NCBI RefSeq assembly: GCF_963082655.1 | Contig: NC_081555.1 | Span: forward strand, 185,711,424 to 185,775,423 | Source: Stomoxys calcitrans | Taxonomy: Eukaryota > Arthropoda > Insecta > Diptera > Muscidae | Reading direction: 5' to 3' | DNA length: 64,000 nt | Shown here: positions 22,640-34,369 of the stretch, piece after piece | Layout of the letters: every line of letters begins with the position of its first letter | Position numbering within the stretch: position 1 is the stretch's first letter | The notes under the pieces: generated by a model | The model's input: only the letters and a program-made list of their open reading frames with translations | What the model was told of the DNA's origin: nothing | The model's database searches: none | Position numbers and translations under genes: made by a program

Positions 22640-23520
22640 CTCAACCGGAATTTGTTATTCAAAACAGCAAAAATGTTTGCTAAAACTGCTGTATCGCCAA
22701 ACATGGGGCTGCTGTATTAGCAAACGTTTCGGTCAGCTAAATCAGCAACCAAAACAGCTGATTTTTGTTGCTAATTTTGCTGTTACTTGGTTTGATTACT
22801 TAAGGCTTGTTTTGAAATTTTGTTGGAACAGATAATTTTAATTTGTGGAATATTACTGTAAAGAAGCTACCTTACCCATTAATTGCTATACATTTCAAAT
22901 TGTGGCTGAGCTCGCTCGTATTTTTTTAAATGGTTCTACTAATATGTACATGACTGACATGGCCTTTTTGTTTCTAAATTTAAAGAACAAATTATGGAAA
23001 TATACATTCAGTGCTGATTATAAACATCCACTGAGATACACATTTATATTTGTCTTTAATTTTTTCTTTTAACATTCTTTTCATAACTAAGGAGCAGTGA
23101 TTTTCAGCAAACAACAGACTTTTCAGCAGTCAGCCTGCTGCTCTGAAATTGCAGAACTGCTGCTGTAATAGCTGGAAAATTAACTACTAACAACTAGCAG
23201 ACAATATTTGCTACTTTCGGCATATATTTTTCTATGAGTGTGATTTTAGTAAATATTTGATCTGTTATAAATTGAAATATTTAAAAATTATCAAATTGTT
23301 AGAAATTAAATTAAATCTTAAACTGTTTACCTCTAATAACAAAATATGGCATACAACATACCAAATTTTTGAAGAATGTTTTGAAATTTTAGGCCGATTT
23401 AAACTTTGAACTGTCTGGAAACAGCAGAAAATTACTGCTGTCCTATTCTCAGCAGACTTTCTACTCTTTCAGCAAACGTATTTGCTGTTTTACTAACAGT
23501 TTTTCTGAGCTTGTAACTCA
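22640..23520. repeat. CAGCA/TGCTG-rich repeat
   Basis: CAGCA, AGCAAA, GCTGTTTT and CTGCTG words recur dozens of times in both orientations. The phrase TTTTTCTATGAGTG near 23229 recurs at about 45534 in a second CAGCA-rich stretch (45160-45560), so both probably come from one element family. No terminal repeats could be fixed. The short open frame at 22845-23072 has no recognised content. Confidence 0.4.
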
Positions 23521-24161
23521 CAATAAAGTATTGTGAGTTTCGTATATTACTTCTTGGGTCCTCTGAAGATGCAATTTTGTCTGATTTAACGAAAATTGTG
23601 CACAAAGACTTTTGTCATGACTTCAAAGCTATGAAAATCGATATTCGGAGTTAACTTGTCAAAAACCAGGGGAGTGCAATTCTTATCTGATGTGAATACA
23701 TTTTTAGTTCCACCTTATAAACGAATGTAGTCAAAAGAACATAACAAATGCTTATTGGAAAGTGTATAAGTGTCAATCAATTTTGAACCAGGAAATGGTA
23801 TTAAATGCGCACGCTATCCGTCCAAATGATATGGTTATCAGTTTTCAAAAAAATTTTTAATCGACTCTGCGAGGATATCTATGCCGAATATGTGAGATAG
23901 AATCCCTGTGGTCCGCTTAGCTACTCCCGTTTTGTATACCCTTTTTAGTGTAGGACTTCTAAAAACCTAGGTAGTCAATCAGTTTATAAGACTATGAAGT
24001 CTTGTAATACAAATACTAAATTTCCCACGAACATTTCTTTAAAGAACAGCGGATTCTTCTCTCATATCAATGAGTGCACGATTTTGAAAAAAAATCTTCT
24101 GGTCTTCCAGGATTCAGCTTTAACTCAATTCGTTTGAGCACTCAAATAAACGAATAAAAAA
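23521..24161. other. Decayed repeat DNA, no gene
   Basis: Faint HINE-like phrases (for example TTTTGTCTGATTTAACGAAA at about 23575) occur, too diverged for boundaries. Confidence 0.35.
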
Positions 24162-24475
24162 CAAGTAAAAGCGTACTAAGTTCCGCCGGGGCGAATCTTA
24201 TTTACCCTCCACCTTAGATCGCATTTGTCGAGTTCTTTTTCCGACAAGAGTAATTAATCGGATTTGGCTGAAGTTTTGTTATCACTACAATATGCATGCC
24301 AAGAATTGTCCAAATCAGTTGATAAACTGATATAGCTCTAATGTAAGCCGATGCCCCGATTTGACTTGAAGGGGCAACTATAATCCCATTTGGCTGAAGT
24401 TTTGCAATTCGAGTTTTGCTATGAATTTCCGAATGCTGAATCTTCGTTGGCGGTAACATAGTGCATGTAGTGCAT
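24162..24475 (-). mobile_element. Rearranged HINE: 3' hairpin end joined to inverted body
   Basis: The 3'-terminal block is present at 24162-24240 (CAAGTAAAAGCGTACTAAG, then a damaged hairpin, then TATTTACCCTCCACC). The following monomers (AATCGGATTTGGCTGAAGTT, AACTGATATAGCTC) read in the opposite direction to that of a normal copy. This indicates an inversion or a second insertion at about 24240. Confidence 0.6.
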
Positions 24476-25084
24476 GAAATCTATCCTGTAGAAAGTCTGG
24501 TATCACTGACAAGCATCCTTATGCCATGAACACACACTATGAAAGTATGCCTAGAAGACCTCCACGCAACACACATTCCGAAGACGATCTGGAGAATCAA
24601 TGGAGTTGGAACGCCCCGCACCGCTTAAAAAAGCCCGAACATGTCAAATAAATTTTTATGCAAAGAACCTCCAAGACCTTCTTATTGCAAAATAGCTGGT
24701 CAGCCTGCATTAAGATCATTCATTCGATCGCACTCGAAGATCGCCAGAAATTTCTCGAAGACTTAGCCTTTCGCTCGAATGGGTATGAATGACAAAGTTC
24801 ATTCGCAAATAAGTAGATCAGATGCGAAATCGGATTATCAATGAAGTTAATATTTGGCCTGCAGTCAAGTTATTGTATATTCCCCAAATGAGTACCCATC
24901 GACAACAACTCGTATAGTGTGATCTTTAAGAAATTTTCACCGTAGTGTTATCTTTACGCTTGTTGTATGTTGTTCAGTGTTTTTTTTTCAGGGACGCTAC
25001 AAAAGTGGAGCGATAGGGACAGCTAACGACGCCATATTTTTGCCGTTCCTTTGAAATTCCTATTCTGTAAGGTTTGCCATTTCA
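24476..25084. other. No recognised gene
   Basis: Open stretches on the plus strand at 24540-24800 are interrupted by stops and match nothing I can name with confidence. A TE origin is likely from context. Confidence 0.3.
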
Positions 25085-25506
25085 TGGTGAAAAGATATTC
25101 GAGCCAACAACGAATCCAATGAATTAAAATTTACTACCGAAATTCGGAGTCAGTGGCCTCATCGTCAATAAGCAAAACACGAGTCATCATTGCATCCCGA
25201 AAAAATTGCGGTTTGGTGCGGTTTATGGGCCAGCGGTGTCATTGAGCCGAACTTCTTCCGTGATGATCAAGACCGTTCAACCAGAAATGAGCCTCATCGC
25301 TGAACGGTGAATGAACACATTTCGAACCGAACACTGATTTTGGTAATAAAATTCAATGATTTGCAAGCGTTGCTCGTTAGTAAGTCTATTCATGATGAAA
25401 TGTCAAAGCATACTGAGCATCTTTCTCTTTGACACCATGTCTGAAATCCCACGTGATCTGTCAAATACTAATGCATGAAAATCCTAACCTCAAAAAAATC
25501 ACCCTT
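25085..25506. pseudogene. Rearranged Tc1/mariner-superfamily transposase remnant
   Basis: On the plus strand 25085-25270 encodes pieces of the transposase, including HPEKIAVWCGLWASGVIEPN. From about 25270 to 25420 the N-terminal part (RLQIIEFYYQNQCSVRNVF and SDEAHFW) is encoded on the minus strand. The right end carries AATCACCCTTTACT, the inverse of an AGGGTGATTTTTT terminal repeat also seen at 28665. So one element has been folded back on itself by an inversion. Confidence 0.6.
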
Positions 25507-25585
25507 TACTTCATGCGGTCTTGCGGTATTTCGATGGCTTACAAACCGAATGACGCAATAAGTATGCCCAACCTATGGTGGAGGG
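25507..25585 (-). repeat. HINE 5'-end fragment
   Basis: GCTTACAAACCGAATGACGC, then AACCTATGGTGGAGGGTATA, is the 5' terminal block and sub-terminal repeat without the rest of the element. Confidence 0.6.
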
Positions 25586-27769
25586 TATATTGAAAAAAAT
25601 GTTAATTCTAATTACTGTTGTTCGAATGTCTAATAGAAATTGCAAACTTCTAACAAACGTCCCTCTTGAGTTCGATGCATATATCCGGTAAATTTGCAAT
25701 TTTTTTCTCATAAAGATTTCCTCCCTTTAACGCTTTGCATCGATACACGGTCTGACTTTAATTAAAGCCTTATTTACTTCACTTACGGTGGAAATGTTGG
25801 CATTTTAATTGGGCTCCATTGGTTTTTCACCACTAATATAATCCAAAAAGTGGGGGAAAGCGAAGGGAATGAAAGAGATAGAATGTATGTAAGCCATAGT
25901 AACAGGTGCAACAGGGCAAGGGTCTCAGCCGTTATACAAATGGAAAGCTGTATATTTCTAGTTGGAGCATGGCCAGCAAAGCATAGAAAGAAAAAGGTGC
26001 TCCGCACACTAAAATATTAATGAAATGAATTAATAAAATCCATTTTGTTTGGTAGCGGGCGAACTGCACGTGTAGGCTGCCAAAAGGCGAACTGTGAGAG
26101 CTACCTTTGGAGTATTTACCACTTTTGGAGATCCTTTGGCCATGGCCATTGGCATGAAGGGATGTGTTCGCTACACGTCTGTCCAATGTTAGGATGCTGT
26201 AGTCGCCAACAACTATACGAGTAGAGGCGTTCTTCGCAGGAGCCTAATTGCATTGTTGCTCTTCCTGTCGAGAGGCACAGCATTAAGGAGCACGAAATTT
26301 TACGTAGATAGAAGAAGTTTAAATGAAGCATATTTTAGTTGGCAGCCAGCAATGATGCATTAAACAAATTAAAGCAAAAACACCAACAAAGAACACTCCT
26401 CATTTGGCTGCTTGCGCCGGGCCAAGAGGCCAACGATACATTGCCGCCCTCCAACGCTACATTGGCATTGGCATCCCTTTCAACTACCCCACAAAGAGTG
26501 ATAATTAAGATCATTTGTTAAAATGTTGGAAAAACGTCCAATAGCCATTAATTAACCCTAATGAACAACAATAGCATACACTTGCTGCCCCGCACTGCCT
26601 CCAGTTGTGGCCCACTTGTGCTTCCTTAATTTTCAGCCGAAATTAACAAAAATTGTCGATACATGGCTCCACGTGACTTATCTGTGTTCTGCGTTAATCT
26701 AACGTCCGCCGGACTTGATGGAGAAACTAACTTCATCTCGAGATGAAAGTTGCTTAACACGTTCTCAGCATGTACGAGGACGTTGTACCTCGTCCGGCCA
26801 ACAATACGCTGGGCCACGTGTCACTTTTTGCCCAACCAACCCAATAAGCAGCCACCCAGCCAACGAACAACGAGCTGCTAACATCTCGAAGAGTTGCAAG
26901 AGTTGCGAAATGACTTTTGCTGACAGAAGGACATGGCCAGTGTACTTGGCTTATCGCTAATACGAGCAAGTGGCTGTTGTGTTTCTTTCGTTTTTTTTTT
27001 TTTGTTTTTCTAGTTTTTTGCTCTCGATCTCCTTTTTTAATTGAGTTTTGCCATAAAAGTTCGTTCGCGTTGAACAGGATTTGATTTCTGCCCTACAATT
27101 GTTTGCGAACAGTTTCATCTGAAGTTTCCTTTGTATCGACATAAACTCGATTTTATCACGAACAAGTAGCGAACTTTCGTTAAGCTTGTGCTGCCAGCCT
27201 AGATGTGAAGAAAATGCAATGTTATTAAATCTCTCACTCATGGGTGAAGCACAACCAATTTCAGCCCCTACATGTGTAGATCCACACGCCAGAGCTTTTC
27301 GATATCTCGCATTTGTCCATGTATTTCTGTCACGTATTCAAAAACGAGAAAGTAGAACTTTCTAATTTGAGGGAATACGAAACGTTGACATTATAATGCA
27401 ATGACAGTTGATATAGAATTTATCTAAGGTAGCTGCATGACACAATTAATGAAGTGGCGTTAACTCATCAGGCGAGAGTCCTATTATTTTGCATTTGAGA
27501 GTCATATGTGGATGGGAAGTGGGAAGGCGCTAGCATAACATAAGGTAAGAACTTCATTGAAATTATAGAGAAGGAAAATCGGCTCCGCTCCGACAAAATA
27601 AAAAACTTTCTTGGCACCATAACAGTTTGCTCCAAACAATTGCGGCTTTATTCACAAAACTTAATATTTGATTTGAAATAGGTTTATTTTCCCAGATTTC
27701 CTTTATACAATTGTCAAATAAACCTATTTATAAAGTTTAAGTTTAAAGATTGTGAATAATAATGTTGAA
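25586..27769. other. Apparently single-copy DNA, no recognised gene
   Basis: No repeats of the families above were found. Short overlapping frames on both strands at 25783-26331 and 26626-26969 show no recognised domains. A T-run lies at about 26990-27003. GC content is somewhat higher at 26340-26960. If a host exon exists in the window this is one candidate area, but I could not support one. Confidence 0.35.
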
Positions 27770-28415
27770 CCCCAAACTGAAAATGAGAAAAAGCCATCGA
27801 AATGGGGTGCGTTTTCAAATGACCGCAATCCAAATGCACCTCAAAAATAAATGCAATAAATGCCCCAATTTTAAATTGGAGTCACATGGCGATTTAGACT
27901 TGGGGTGTATTTTCATGACGTAATTTCACCCCAAATACCATCATACAAATATTTTTTATTTTTTTTTAGAAAGAAACAGAAAGCGCCGCATTCATAAAAT
28001 ATTTCCTAAAATCGTGCAATATTTTAAAAATGTGCTTAATTCTTTTTTTTTGGAAAAAGCAAAAAGCTCCGCAGCCGAAAAATATTTAAAAAAATCGCGT
28101 GATTTTTTGAAAATATTTTTATAAAAGGCGAAAAATATTTTCAATAGAATTTGAAAATGTTGAAAAATCGGTTTTTGGAAATAGGTTTCCTTTTTGTTGG
28201 TGACACCTCTTATTAAAATTGTTGTTTTTGTTGCAAAATAAATACATTTGAGCCCCAAAATGTTGAAACGACACTACAAATTAATTGCCCCCAAATATAA
28301 CTGGCAAAGTTGCGATTTACTTGAGGAAAACCCACACACAACTGTTTGGGGTATATTTTCATTTTTAATTTGCTGCGTAATTCCGTAAGGCCAAACTTCA
28401 CGCCGCCAGTTTTTT
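27770..28415. repeat. Unclassified repeat E, copy 2
   Basis: Shares GGCCAAACTTC (inverse of GAAGTTTGGCC), multiple CCCCAAA/TTTGGGG words and AAAATCGCGTG with the stretch at 7205-8220. It contains no recognised coding capacity. Confidence 0.4.
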
Positions 28416-28479
28416 TGGTTACGAACTTCTTATTTCGGCGAACTAAAACAAACTTTTAATATCATTAAGTTTACACAAG

Positions 28480-28645
28480 ATACCTTTAAAGTTGCAAATG
28501 CAAAATCAATGAGTGCTGGCCGATTCAAATATAAGCTCCATGATACGGGACCTCCTTTCTAAAGCCGAGTCCGAATGACGTGCCGTAGTGCGACACCTCT
28601 TTGGGGAGAAGTTTTTACATGGTATCTGTAAATTTTTTTATTAAA
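28480..28645 (-). mobile_element. tRNA-derived SINE fragment, 3' part
   Basis: Read on the minus strand this is the body of the SINE at 5823/30727: AGAGGTGTCGCACTACGGCA, ACTCGGCTTTAGAAAGGAGG, CTCATTGATTTTGCATTTGC. The tRNA-like head is absent. Confidence 0.65.
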
Positions 28646-28664
28646 ATGTTGTCTCAAGAGAATA

Positions 28665-29424
28665 TAGGGTGATTTTTTAGCTATTATATTTTTGGCAACA
28701 GAGGTTTAAACAGTGAGCTGTTCCACTGTTAAACATCTTCAGTGTGGTCTATAATTTTACCATGAATCGTCTTACAAACGAACAACGCTTGCAAATTATT
28801 GAATTTTATTATCAAAATGCTTTGTTCATCGCGCACTTCTTCCATTTTACAACGAAGCTTATTTTTGGCTCAATGGGTACGCAAATAAGCATCAGCCAGA
28901 AGCATTGCGAGAGCTACCAATGTATCTAGAAAAAAGTTTGGTGTGGTTTATGGGCTGGTGGCATCATTGGACCGCACTTCTTCAAAGATGATGCGAATCG
29001 TAACGTAACTGTGAATTGTGAGCTCTACCGTGAGATGATATCCAACTTTTTTTTGCCCATATGCAAGAGCTTGACCTGCATGACATGTGGTTTCAACAAG
29101 ATGCCACGCAACACGCATAACAATGGACTTATTGAGAGAGAACGTTCGGGACCGGTCAATTGGCCACCTAGATCGTGCGATTTAGCGCTTTTAAATTTTT
29201 TTTTGTAGGACTATGTTTAAGCTCATGTCTATACAGACAAGCCCGCTTCAATTGACACTTTGGAAGACAACATTGAAGTATTCATTCGTGAGATACCGGC
29301 CGAAATCTTATACAGTATGCCAAAACTGGACTAAGCGGTTGGGCCATTTAAAACGCAGTCATATAACCCGATTTCTCAAAAATTTTAAACGGTGGGCCAA
29401 TATGGTGCAGATGCGACCATATAT
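28665..29424 (+). pseudogene. Degenerate Tc1/mariner-superfamily transposon
   Basis: The left end has a terminal-repeat-like TAGGGTGATTTTTTAGCTA. The plus strand then encodes, in several frames, NRLTNEQRLQIIEFYYQNA (N-terminal helix-turn-helix region), GLWAGGIIGPHFF-like sequence, and RSGPVNWPPRSCDL with a damaged version of the final catalytic block, then AHVYTDKPASIDTLEDNIE. Internal deletions and stops make it inactive. The right end is cut by, or abuts, the mariner at 29426. Confidence 0.75.
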
Positions 29425-29425
29425 A

Positions 29426-30323
29426 TTGGGTTTCCTAAAAAGTAATTGCGGATTTTTTAAAAGAAAGTAAATGCATTTTTAATAAAACTTAGAATGAACT
29501 TTAATCAAATATATTATTGCCATTTTGTTCGATAACCTTTTGCCATCTTCCTGGCAAATTTAGTATTCCACGCTCATAGAACTTCTGGCCTTTATCTGCA
29601 AAAAACTGAACCAAGTGCGATTTTATATCCTCATCATTGGCGAAAGTTTTACCATTTAAGGAGTTCTGCAAAGATCGAAATAAATGGTAGTCTGATGGTG
29701 CAAGGTCAGGGCTATATGGTGGATGCATCAAAAGTTCCCATCCAAGCTCACTCAGTTTTTGGAGAGTGACCAAAGATGTGTGCGGTCTAGCGTTGTCCTG
29801 GAGGAATATGACACCTTTACGATTGACCAATTCTGGTCGCTTCTCCTTGATGGCTGTATTCAATTTGTCCAATTGTTGACAGTAAACATCCGAATTAATC
29901 GTTTGATTCCTTGGAAGCAGCTCAAAATATACCACACCCTTCCAATCCCACCAAACAGACAGCATAACCTTCTTTTGGTGGATATCAGCCTTTGAAGTGG
30001 TTTGAGCTGGTTCACCATGCTTGAACCATGATCGTTTTAAAAACGGATCGAAGTCATTGCGTTTAAGGTGCATATCACAAGCGTTGATTCGGTTTGTTAA
30101 ATGAATTTCTTTCAATACATGTGGTACCCATATTAAAATTGACGCCAAACAAACAAATGTAAACAAAATTTCGCGCACTTTTTTTCTAATGCAAGCTAAA
30201 AGTAACAGCTGATAACTGACAGAAGAAAGAATGCAATTACAAAGTCACAAGCCGTTGAAAAAATTTGTCAACGCCGACTATATTACTACTATATTACCGA
30301 CAATTACTTTTTGGGCAACCCAA
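29426..30323 (-). mobile_element. Internally deleted mariner transposon (copy 2)
   Basis: Same family and orientation as 4279-5221, with terminal repeats TTGGGTTTCCTAAAAAGTAA and the complement of TTGGGTTGCCCAAAAAGTAA, flanked by TA (29424-29425 and 30324-30325). At 898 bp it has the same N-terminal transposase deletion as copy 1 plus another within the catalytic domain. Confidence 0.9.
29501..30178 (-). pseudogene. mariner transposase lacking first catalytic Asp
   Basis: The 225-codon frame matches copy 1 closely but goes straight from DPFLKR to SWFKHGEP. The stretch with GDEKW and the first catalytic aspartate, which copy 1 keeps, is deleted in frame. The second and third aspartates remain (Asp128 in LQDNARPH, Asp163 in SPDLAPSD, 34 residues between). 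The QTIN residues missing from copy 1 are present. The N-terminal ~35 residues come from sequence upstream of the usual catalytic domain. It cannot catalyse transposition. Confidence 0.85.
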
Positions 30324-30325
30324 TA

Positions 30326-30726
30326 GATATAGCAGCCATAGGGAACGATCTGCCGTTTTAGGGTCCTTAGCCCATAACTGCTGCATTAAACAACCGATTT
30401 CGCTGAAATTGGGAAGAGTAGTTAAATTAAGCCTCTTGACACCTAAACTGAAATTCTAAAATCCGTAAAATGAGCATTTATTATTCGATTTCGCTGATAT
30501 TTGAAATTGTAAGTTGTTTTGAGCCTTACTACATCCGACCAGAATATTGTCCAAGTCGGACCATATTTAAAAATAACTGCCATTTAAACCGTCCTTCCAA
30601 TTAAGGGTCTTAATCTCATAAAAAACATGGATGAGCCCGATTTCACTGAAAATGTGACTTGTATAAGAGTTCTCGGCACCATGTTTGGATGTAACTATAA
30701 ATGTGGTAGTGGAGTTGTAATAAAAT
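30326..30726. other. Decayed HINE-like monomers, no gene
   Basis: Phrases such as AACAACCGATTTCGCTGAAA and AGTCGGACCATATTTAAAAA indicate old monomer sequence. No ends are visible. Confidence 0.4.
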
Positions 30727-31052
30727 GAGAGGTTAGGCAGGGCAGAGGTTAGCTTGTCGGCCTATGACGCTGAATGCCTGTGTTCGAATACTGGCGAGAA
30801 CATCAGAAAGAATTTTAAGCGGTGGTTATCCCTTCCTAATGCTGCCGACATTTGAGAGGCACTTTGCCATGTCAAAAACTTCTCCCCAAAGAGGTGTCGC
30901 AGTGCGGCGCGCCTTTCGGACTCGGCTATGAAAAGGAAGCCCCTTATCATTGAGCTTAAACTTGAATCGAACAGCACTCATCGATATGTGAGAAGTTTGC
31001 CCCTGCTCCTTAATGGAATGTTCATGGGCAAATTTGCATTTGCATGTATCCA
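30727..31052 (+). mobile_element. tRNA-derived SINE, copy 2 (near full length)
   Basis: The head keeps A-box-like GGGCAGAGGTTAGCTTG, the spacer GCCTATGACGCTGAATGCCT and a B box decayed to GTGTTCGAATAC (about 30780). The body follows (AGCGGTGGTTATCCC, AGAGGTGTCGCAGTG, ACTCGGCTATGAAAAGG) and ends GGGCAAATTTGCATTTGCAT. It is the longest copy in the window. Confidence 0.8.
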
Positions 31053-31105
31053 TGGTGGTGGGAATTCAAAATTCGGCACGGTCGAACTTAATTCGTTTTT
31101 ACTTG
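31053..31105 (+). repeat. HINE 3' end fragment
   Basis: GGTGGTGGGAATTCAAAATTC, a damaged hairpin (TTCGGCACGGTCGAA), then TTAATTC...TTACTTG: the last ~50 bp of a HINE directly after the SINE. Confidence 0.55.
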
Positions 31106-33474
31106 TTTTCTGTCTTCTTCCCCTTGATTTCGTCTGCCTTCTGTTCTTTAATGGAATGCCCTTGGACAAATTTGCAAAATTCTGCATTTTACTTTTTGAG
31201 AGGAAGATGATGATTTTCGTGAAACATTTTCTCCTTAACCTTTGCAATTATGTATACATTTTTATTATAATTTTTTTTTCCATGACAATTTCATGCGCTA
31301 TCGGCTTCTATTTGACACCCAGTCCATTTCTTTGGCACACCAGAAACACTTTAGTGTAGAGGGTGGCACAAAACTCTTTTCCAGTACCTACGGAATGACA
31401 TTGAATCGCACAGAGGTCATAGTGTAGCACTTACTGACAATGAACGATGCAATAAAAATAACATGATTCACGGTTTTGTGATTTATGACTTCCTCTCGAA
31501 TGTATCTGCTAATAGTAATGCCTTGCTACGTCCTGATCCTATTTGCATTTATAGGACATCAGTAGACCGAGCGAGCGAGCCATATTTATGCTTATCTCCA
31601 TGCCAAATCCTACAATAAGGCATTATCTTAAAAGGATCCGACGTTAGATTACAATGTTTATTGTCCTTTTTGTAAACACAAACATCATTTAGTAGAGGCC
31701 GAAGGACCACTATAGAGGTCGCCGTGCGTATGGCTGTGTGTGGGTGAGTGGGAGAGGTGGGTGGTCTGCGAAATCTTTGGGAGCACACGGATGGTAAATA
31801 GTATGCAAATGGAAAGCACTGCACCAAATTATAGCATACCTCCCGGCAACAGTGGACTCCAATAGCCCATGATGGTAATCTCTTCGGAGGGCCAGATGAC
31901 ATGAAGGCTCGCGCTCATTTGGCCACATTCTATCGCGTTTATAGCCCGGCAAAATAGAAAAATTGTGACATTTACATTTTATGGTTGATCGCAGAAATAT
32001 CTGTTGGGTCATGTGCTCGCATGAATACGGGATGATTTGTCGAATTGTCTACAGCAGCCACCGCCGCTTCCGAACTTTGCCGTTTAAGCGCAAACATTTT
32101 TAATATTTTATGGATTTTGTATGTGCGAATGGAGCGCGTATGTACTGCTCGCCTCATATTTATGTATTAAAAGTAAAATTTTTATGGGCGACTGACGAAG
32201 GATTCATAATGCAAATGTTAACGAAAACGGCAATACATTCTCCCACGCACACACATACAAACACACACGCACACACACACACCCACACACATTTACCATT
32301 TATGCTGATGGAATTTTGTATTTTATGGCACAATCGCATTAAGCAGAAATTTATTGCATCACTGGGACAAGAACTGACTGTTAGAATGTTTCTTTTTGTT
32401 CGTTCTTTTCTGTTTTGTCTTTTTTTCATTCGTTTCTGATGCCTTTGTTTTGTGGCTAGCAAAGCCAATGCCAGCCAAAAGGCTCAGTAATCAAGCCGAT
32501 GTTTGGAGGGAGTTTGTTTTACGAGCATTTTCTCTATTTTTTATTTTTTCCTTTTCCAAGCAAACCTTAAGAACGAAAGTTTGTTAAATAGAAGTTCGTA
32601 TGGACTCACTCGTGAAGATTTCATCTAAGTTTTCCGGATGAGTTCGTTGCGGTGATACCTTTTGTGCCGAATTTTACTTGTTTTGGGGGCACCAGTTAAA
32701 TTTTATACCAGTTTTTCCGGCAATTTCGTTAACAAAACGTCCCCAAAGGGAATTAAATATTGTGAATATGCAAATTGGCGAAATACGCTTGCAAACATTT
32801 CGGCAAAGGTCCTAAAACAAAAGCCGAAAAACAAAAATGAATGAATAAAATCCCATCACAATGCACACGTAGGCTCAAGAGCATAGGCATATATGAAGTC
32901 TCCCCTTTGAATCCCATAGCAAATTCAAGGATAATTGAGTATTACAATTTGGAAAAAGCAACTTCATGAGTGTCATCTCAAATTATAGGCTATGTAAGCA
33001 TATTGCGTTGTGTACAAACCTATTTTTGTGTGTTTTGTTCCGAGTAGGGTAAGTGCTTCAAAGTTCGGCATGTACCAGTAGTTGGCACTTTTGTTTTTTA
33101 CACTCAAATTACTTAAAATATATAAAACTTTTTATTACAAGAATTATCAATAATATCCTCGGCACTCCTTGTTAACAAAAATATTAAAGCGGAGATTACA
33201 GATTACGTCAGAAATTCGTTTTTAGTGAGAGGGTGTCCATCAGCAAGTGCAAAAGTGCCTGCTCTTAAGAAAAAAAATCAGTGAAAGTTTCGACTTTATG
33301 AGTTAAGAAAGCGTCGATAAGTTTAATATTTTTAGTCACAAATAATTTTTAATCGTAAAGGACAATCAAAAGAACATTTTAGTCATTAAACTTATTAAAA
33401 AAAAAACAAATATACAGTTTCCGATGTAGCTTATCTTCGAAATTAACCTGCCTATGGGCGAAATAGTAGTCTGT
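31106..33474. other. Apparently single-copy DNA; CA microsatellite
   Basis: About 31140-31180 repeats a piece of the SINE tail (CTTTAATGGAATGCCC...GACAAATTTGC). A CA run lies at about 32244-32290. Open frames at 30928-32587 overlap on both strands, are rich in low-complexity sequence, and show no recognised domain. Confidence 0.4.
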
Positions 33475-33655
33475 ACTCCGTTGGAGGCCTGCGTGGCACA
33501 GAAGTTACTTGTCCGCCAAATACAAAAATACAAATTTTTATAGTACAAAATAGCATAGTACCTCACAAATGTTGCCAGCATTAGGATGGGAAAACCACCG
33601 CTGAAAATCGAAACCAGGCGTTCAGCGTCATCTTAAAATAACCTCTTCATAACCG
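33475..33655. mobile_element. SINE fragments in inverted arrangement
   Basis: The tRNA-like start GGAGGCCTGCGTGGCACAGA reads on the plus strand. From about 33555 the SINE body reads on the minus strand (CTCACAAATGTTGCCAGCAT, GCGTTCAGCGTCAT). Two partial copies, or one inverted copy, lie head to head. Confidence 0.6.
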
Positions 33656-34366
33656 ATCACCCTGTTTACCCATCTTCAGCTCAGAATAGGAATATTTTTT
33701 TTTCACATTCACAAATGTATTAAGATTAGCTTTTATTCAAAAATGGCCCATATCGTATCAGATTTTGAAAAGGCTGCCACATAGACTGATCTCGCAATTA
33801 AAGGTTTTGAGCATATAAAAGGCTAATTTTTAAGCTGATTACGCAAGGTTTTTTATAAATGCTTTGAAAAGAAAGATACCCTCTATATTCGTGTCGAATT
33901 TTATCCATATCGGACTTTATTTGATCTAGATCTAGATCTCGATTGAACTTCTTGACCTCACAAACGTCTTATTTTGTAACCGATTTCCCTGAAATTGGGA
34001 GTAGTATTGACCTTTCTACAACCGTAAAATCATACGGTCTTGGCTGAGTGTAGCTTTTCTATACTGATCTCCAAATGAGAAATCTATCTATGGTTGTGGG
34101 CACCTAGTTAATTAGGCCGGCCTAATTATAATTTTTTTTTGGTGTTTAGTACGTGATAAGTATGTGATTTAACAAAATAAAACCTGTGTGTTTAAAACAA
34201 ATGTATCAGCAATTTTATTCAATAATCGACATTTTCTTTACCAGATTACTATATGCCGACTTTAGGGACATGTCATGCCGAACATTGGAAAATTGTGCCT
34301 ACTACTGGTGAAAAATCACCTTTCACTTCATGTTTTAAAAAATTGAAAATTTCATAAAATTAATTA
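33656..34366. other. Decayed HINE-like monomers, no gene
   Basis: Phrases such as ATGGCCCATATCGTATCAGA, CGATTTCCCTGAAATTGGGA and TTCTATACTGATCTCC are monomer relics. GAAAAATCACCTTTCACTTC at about 34311 resembles the terminal repeat of the Tc1/mariner fossils. Confidence 0.4.
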
Positions 34367-34369
34367 AAA

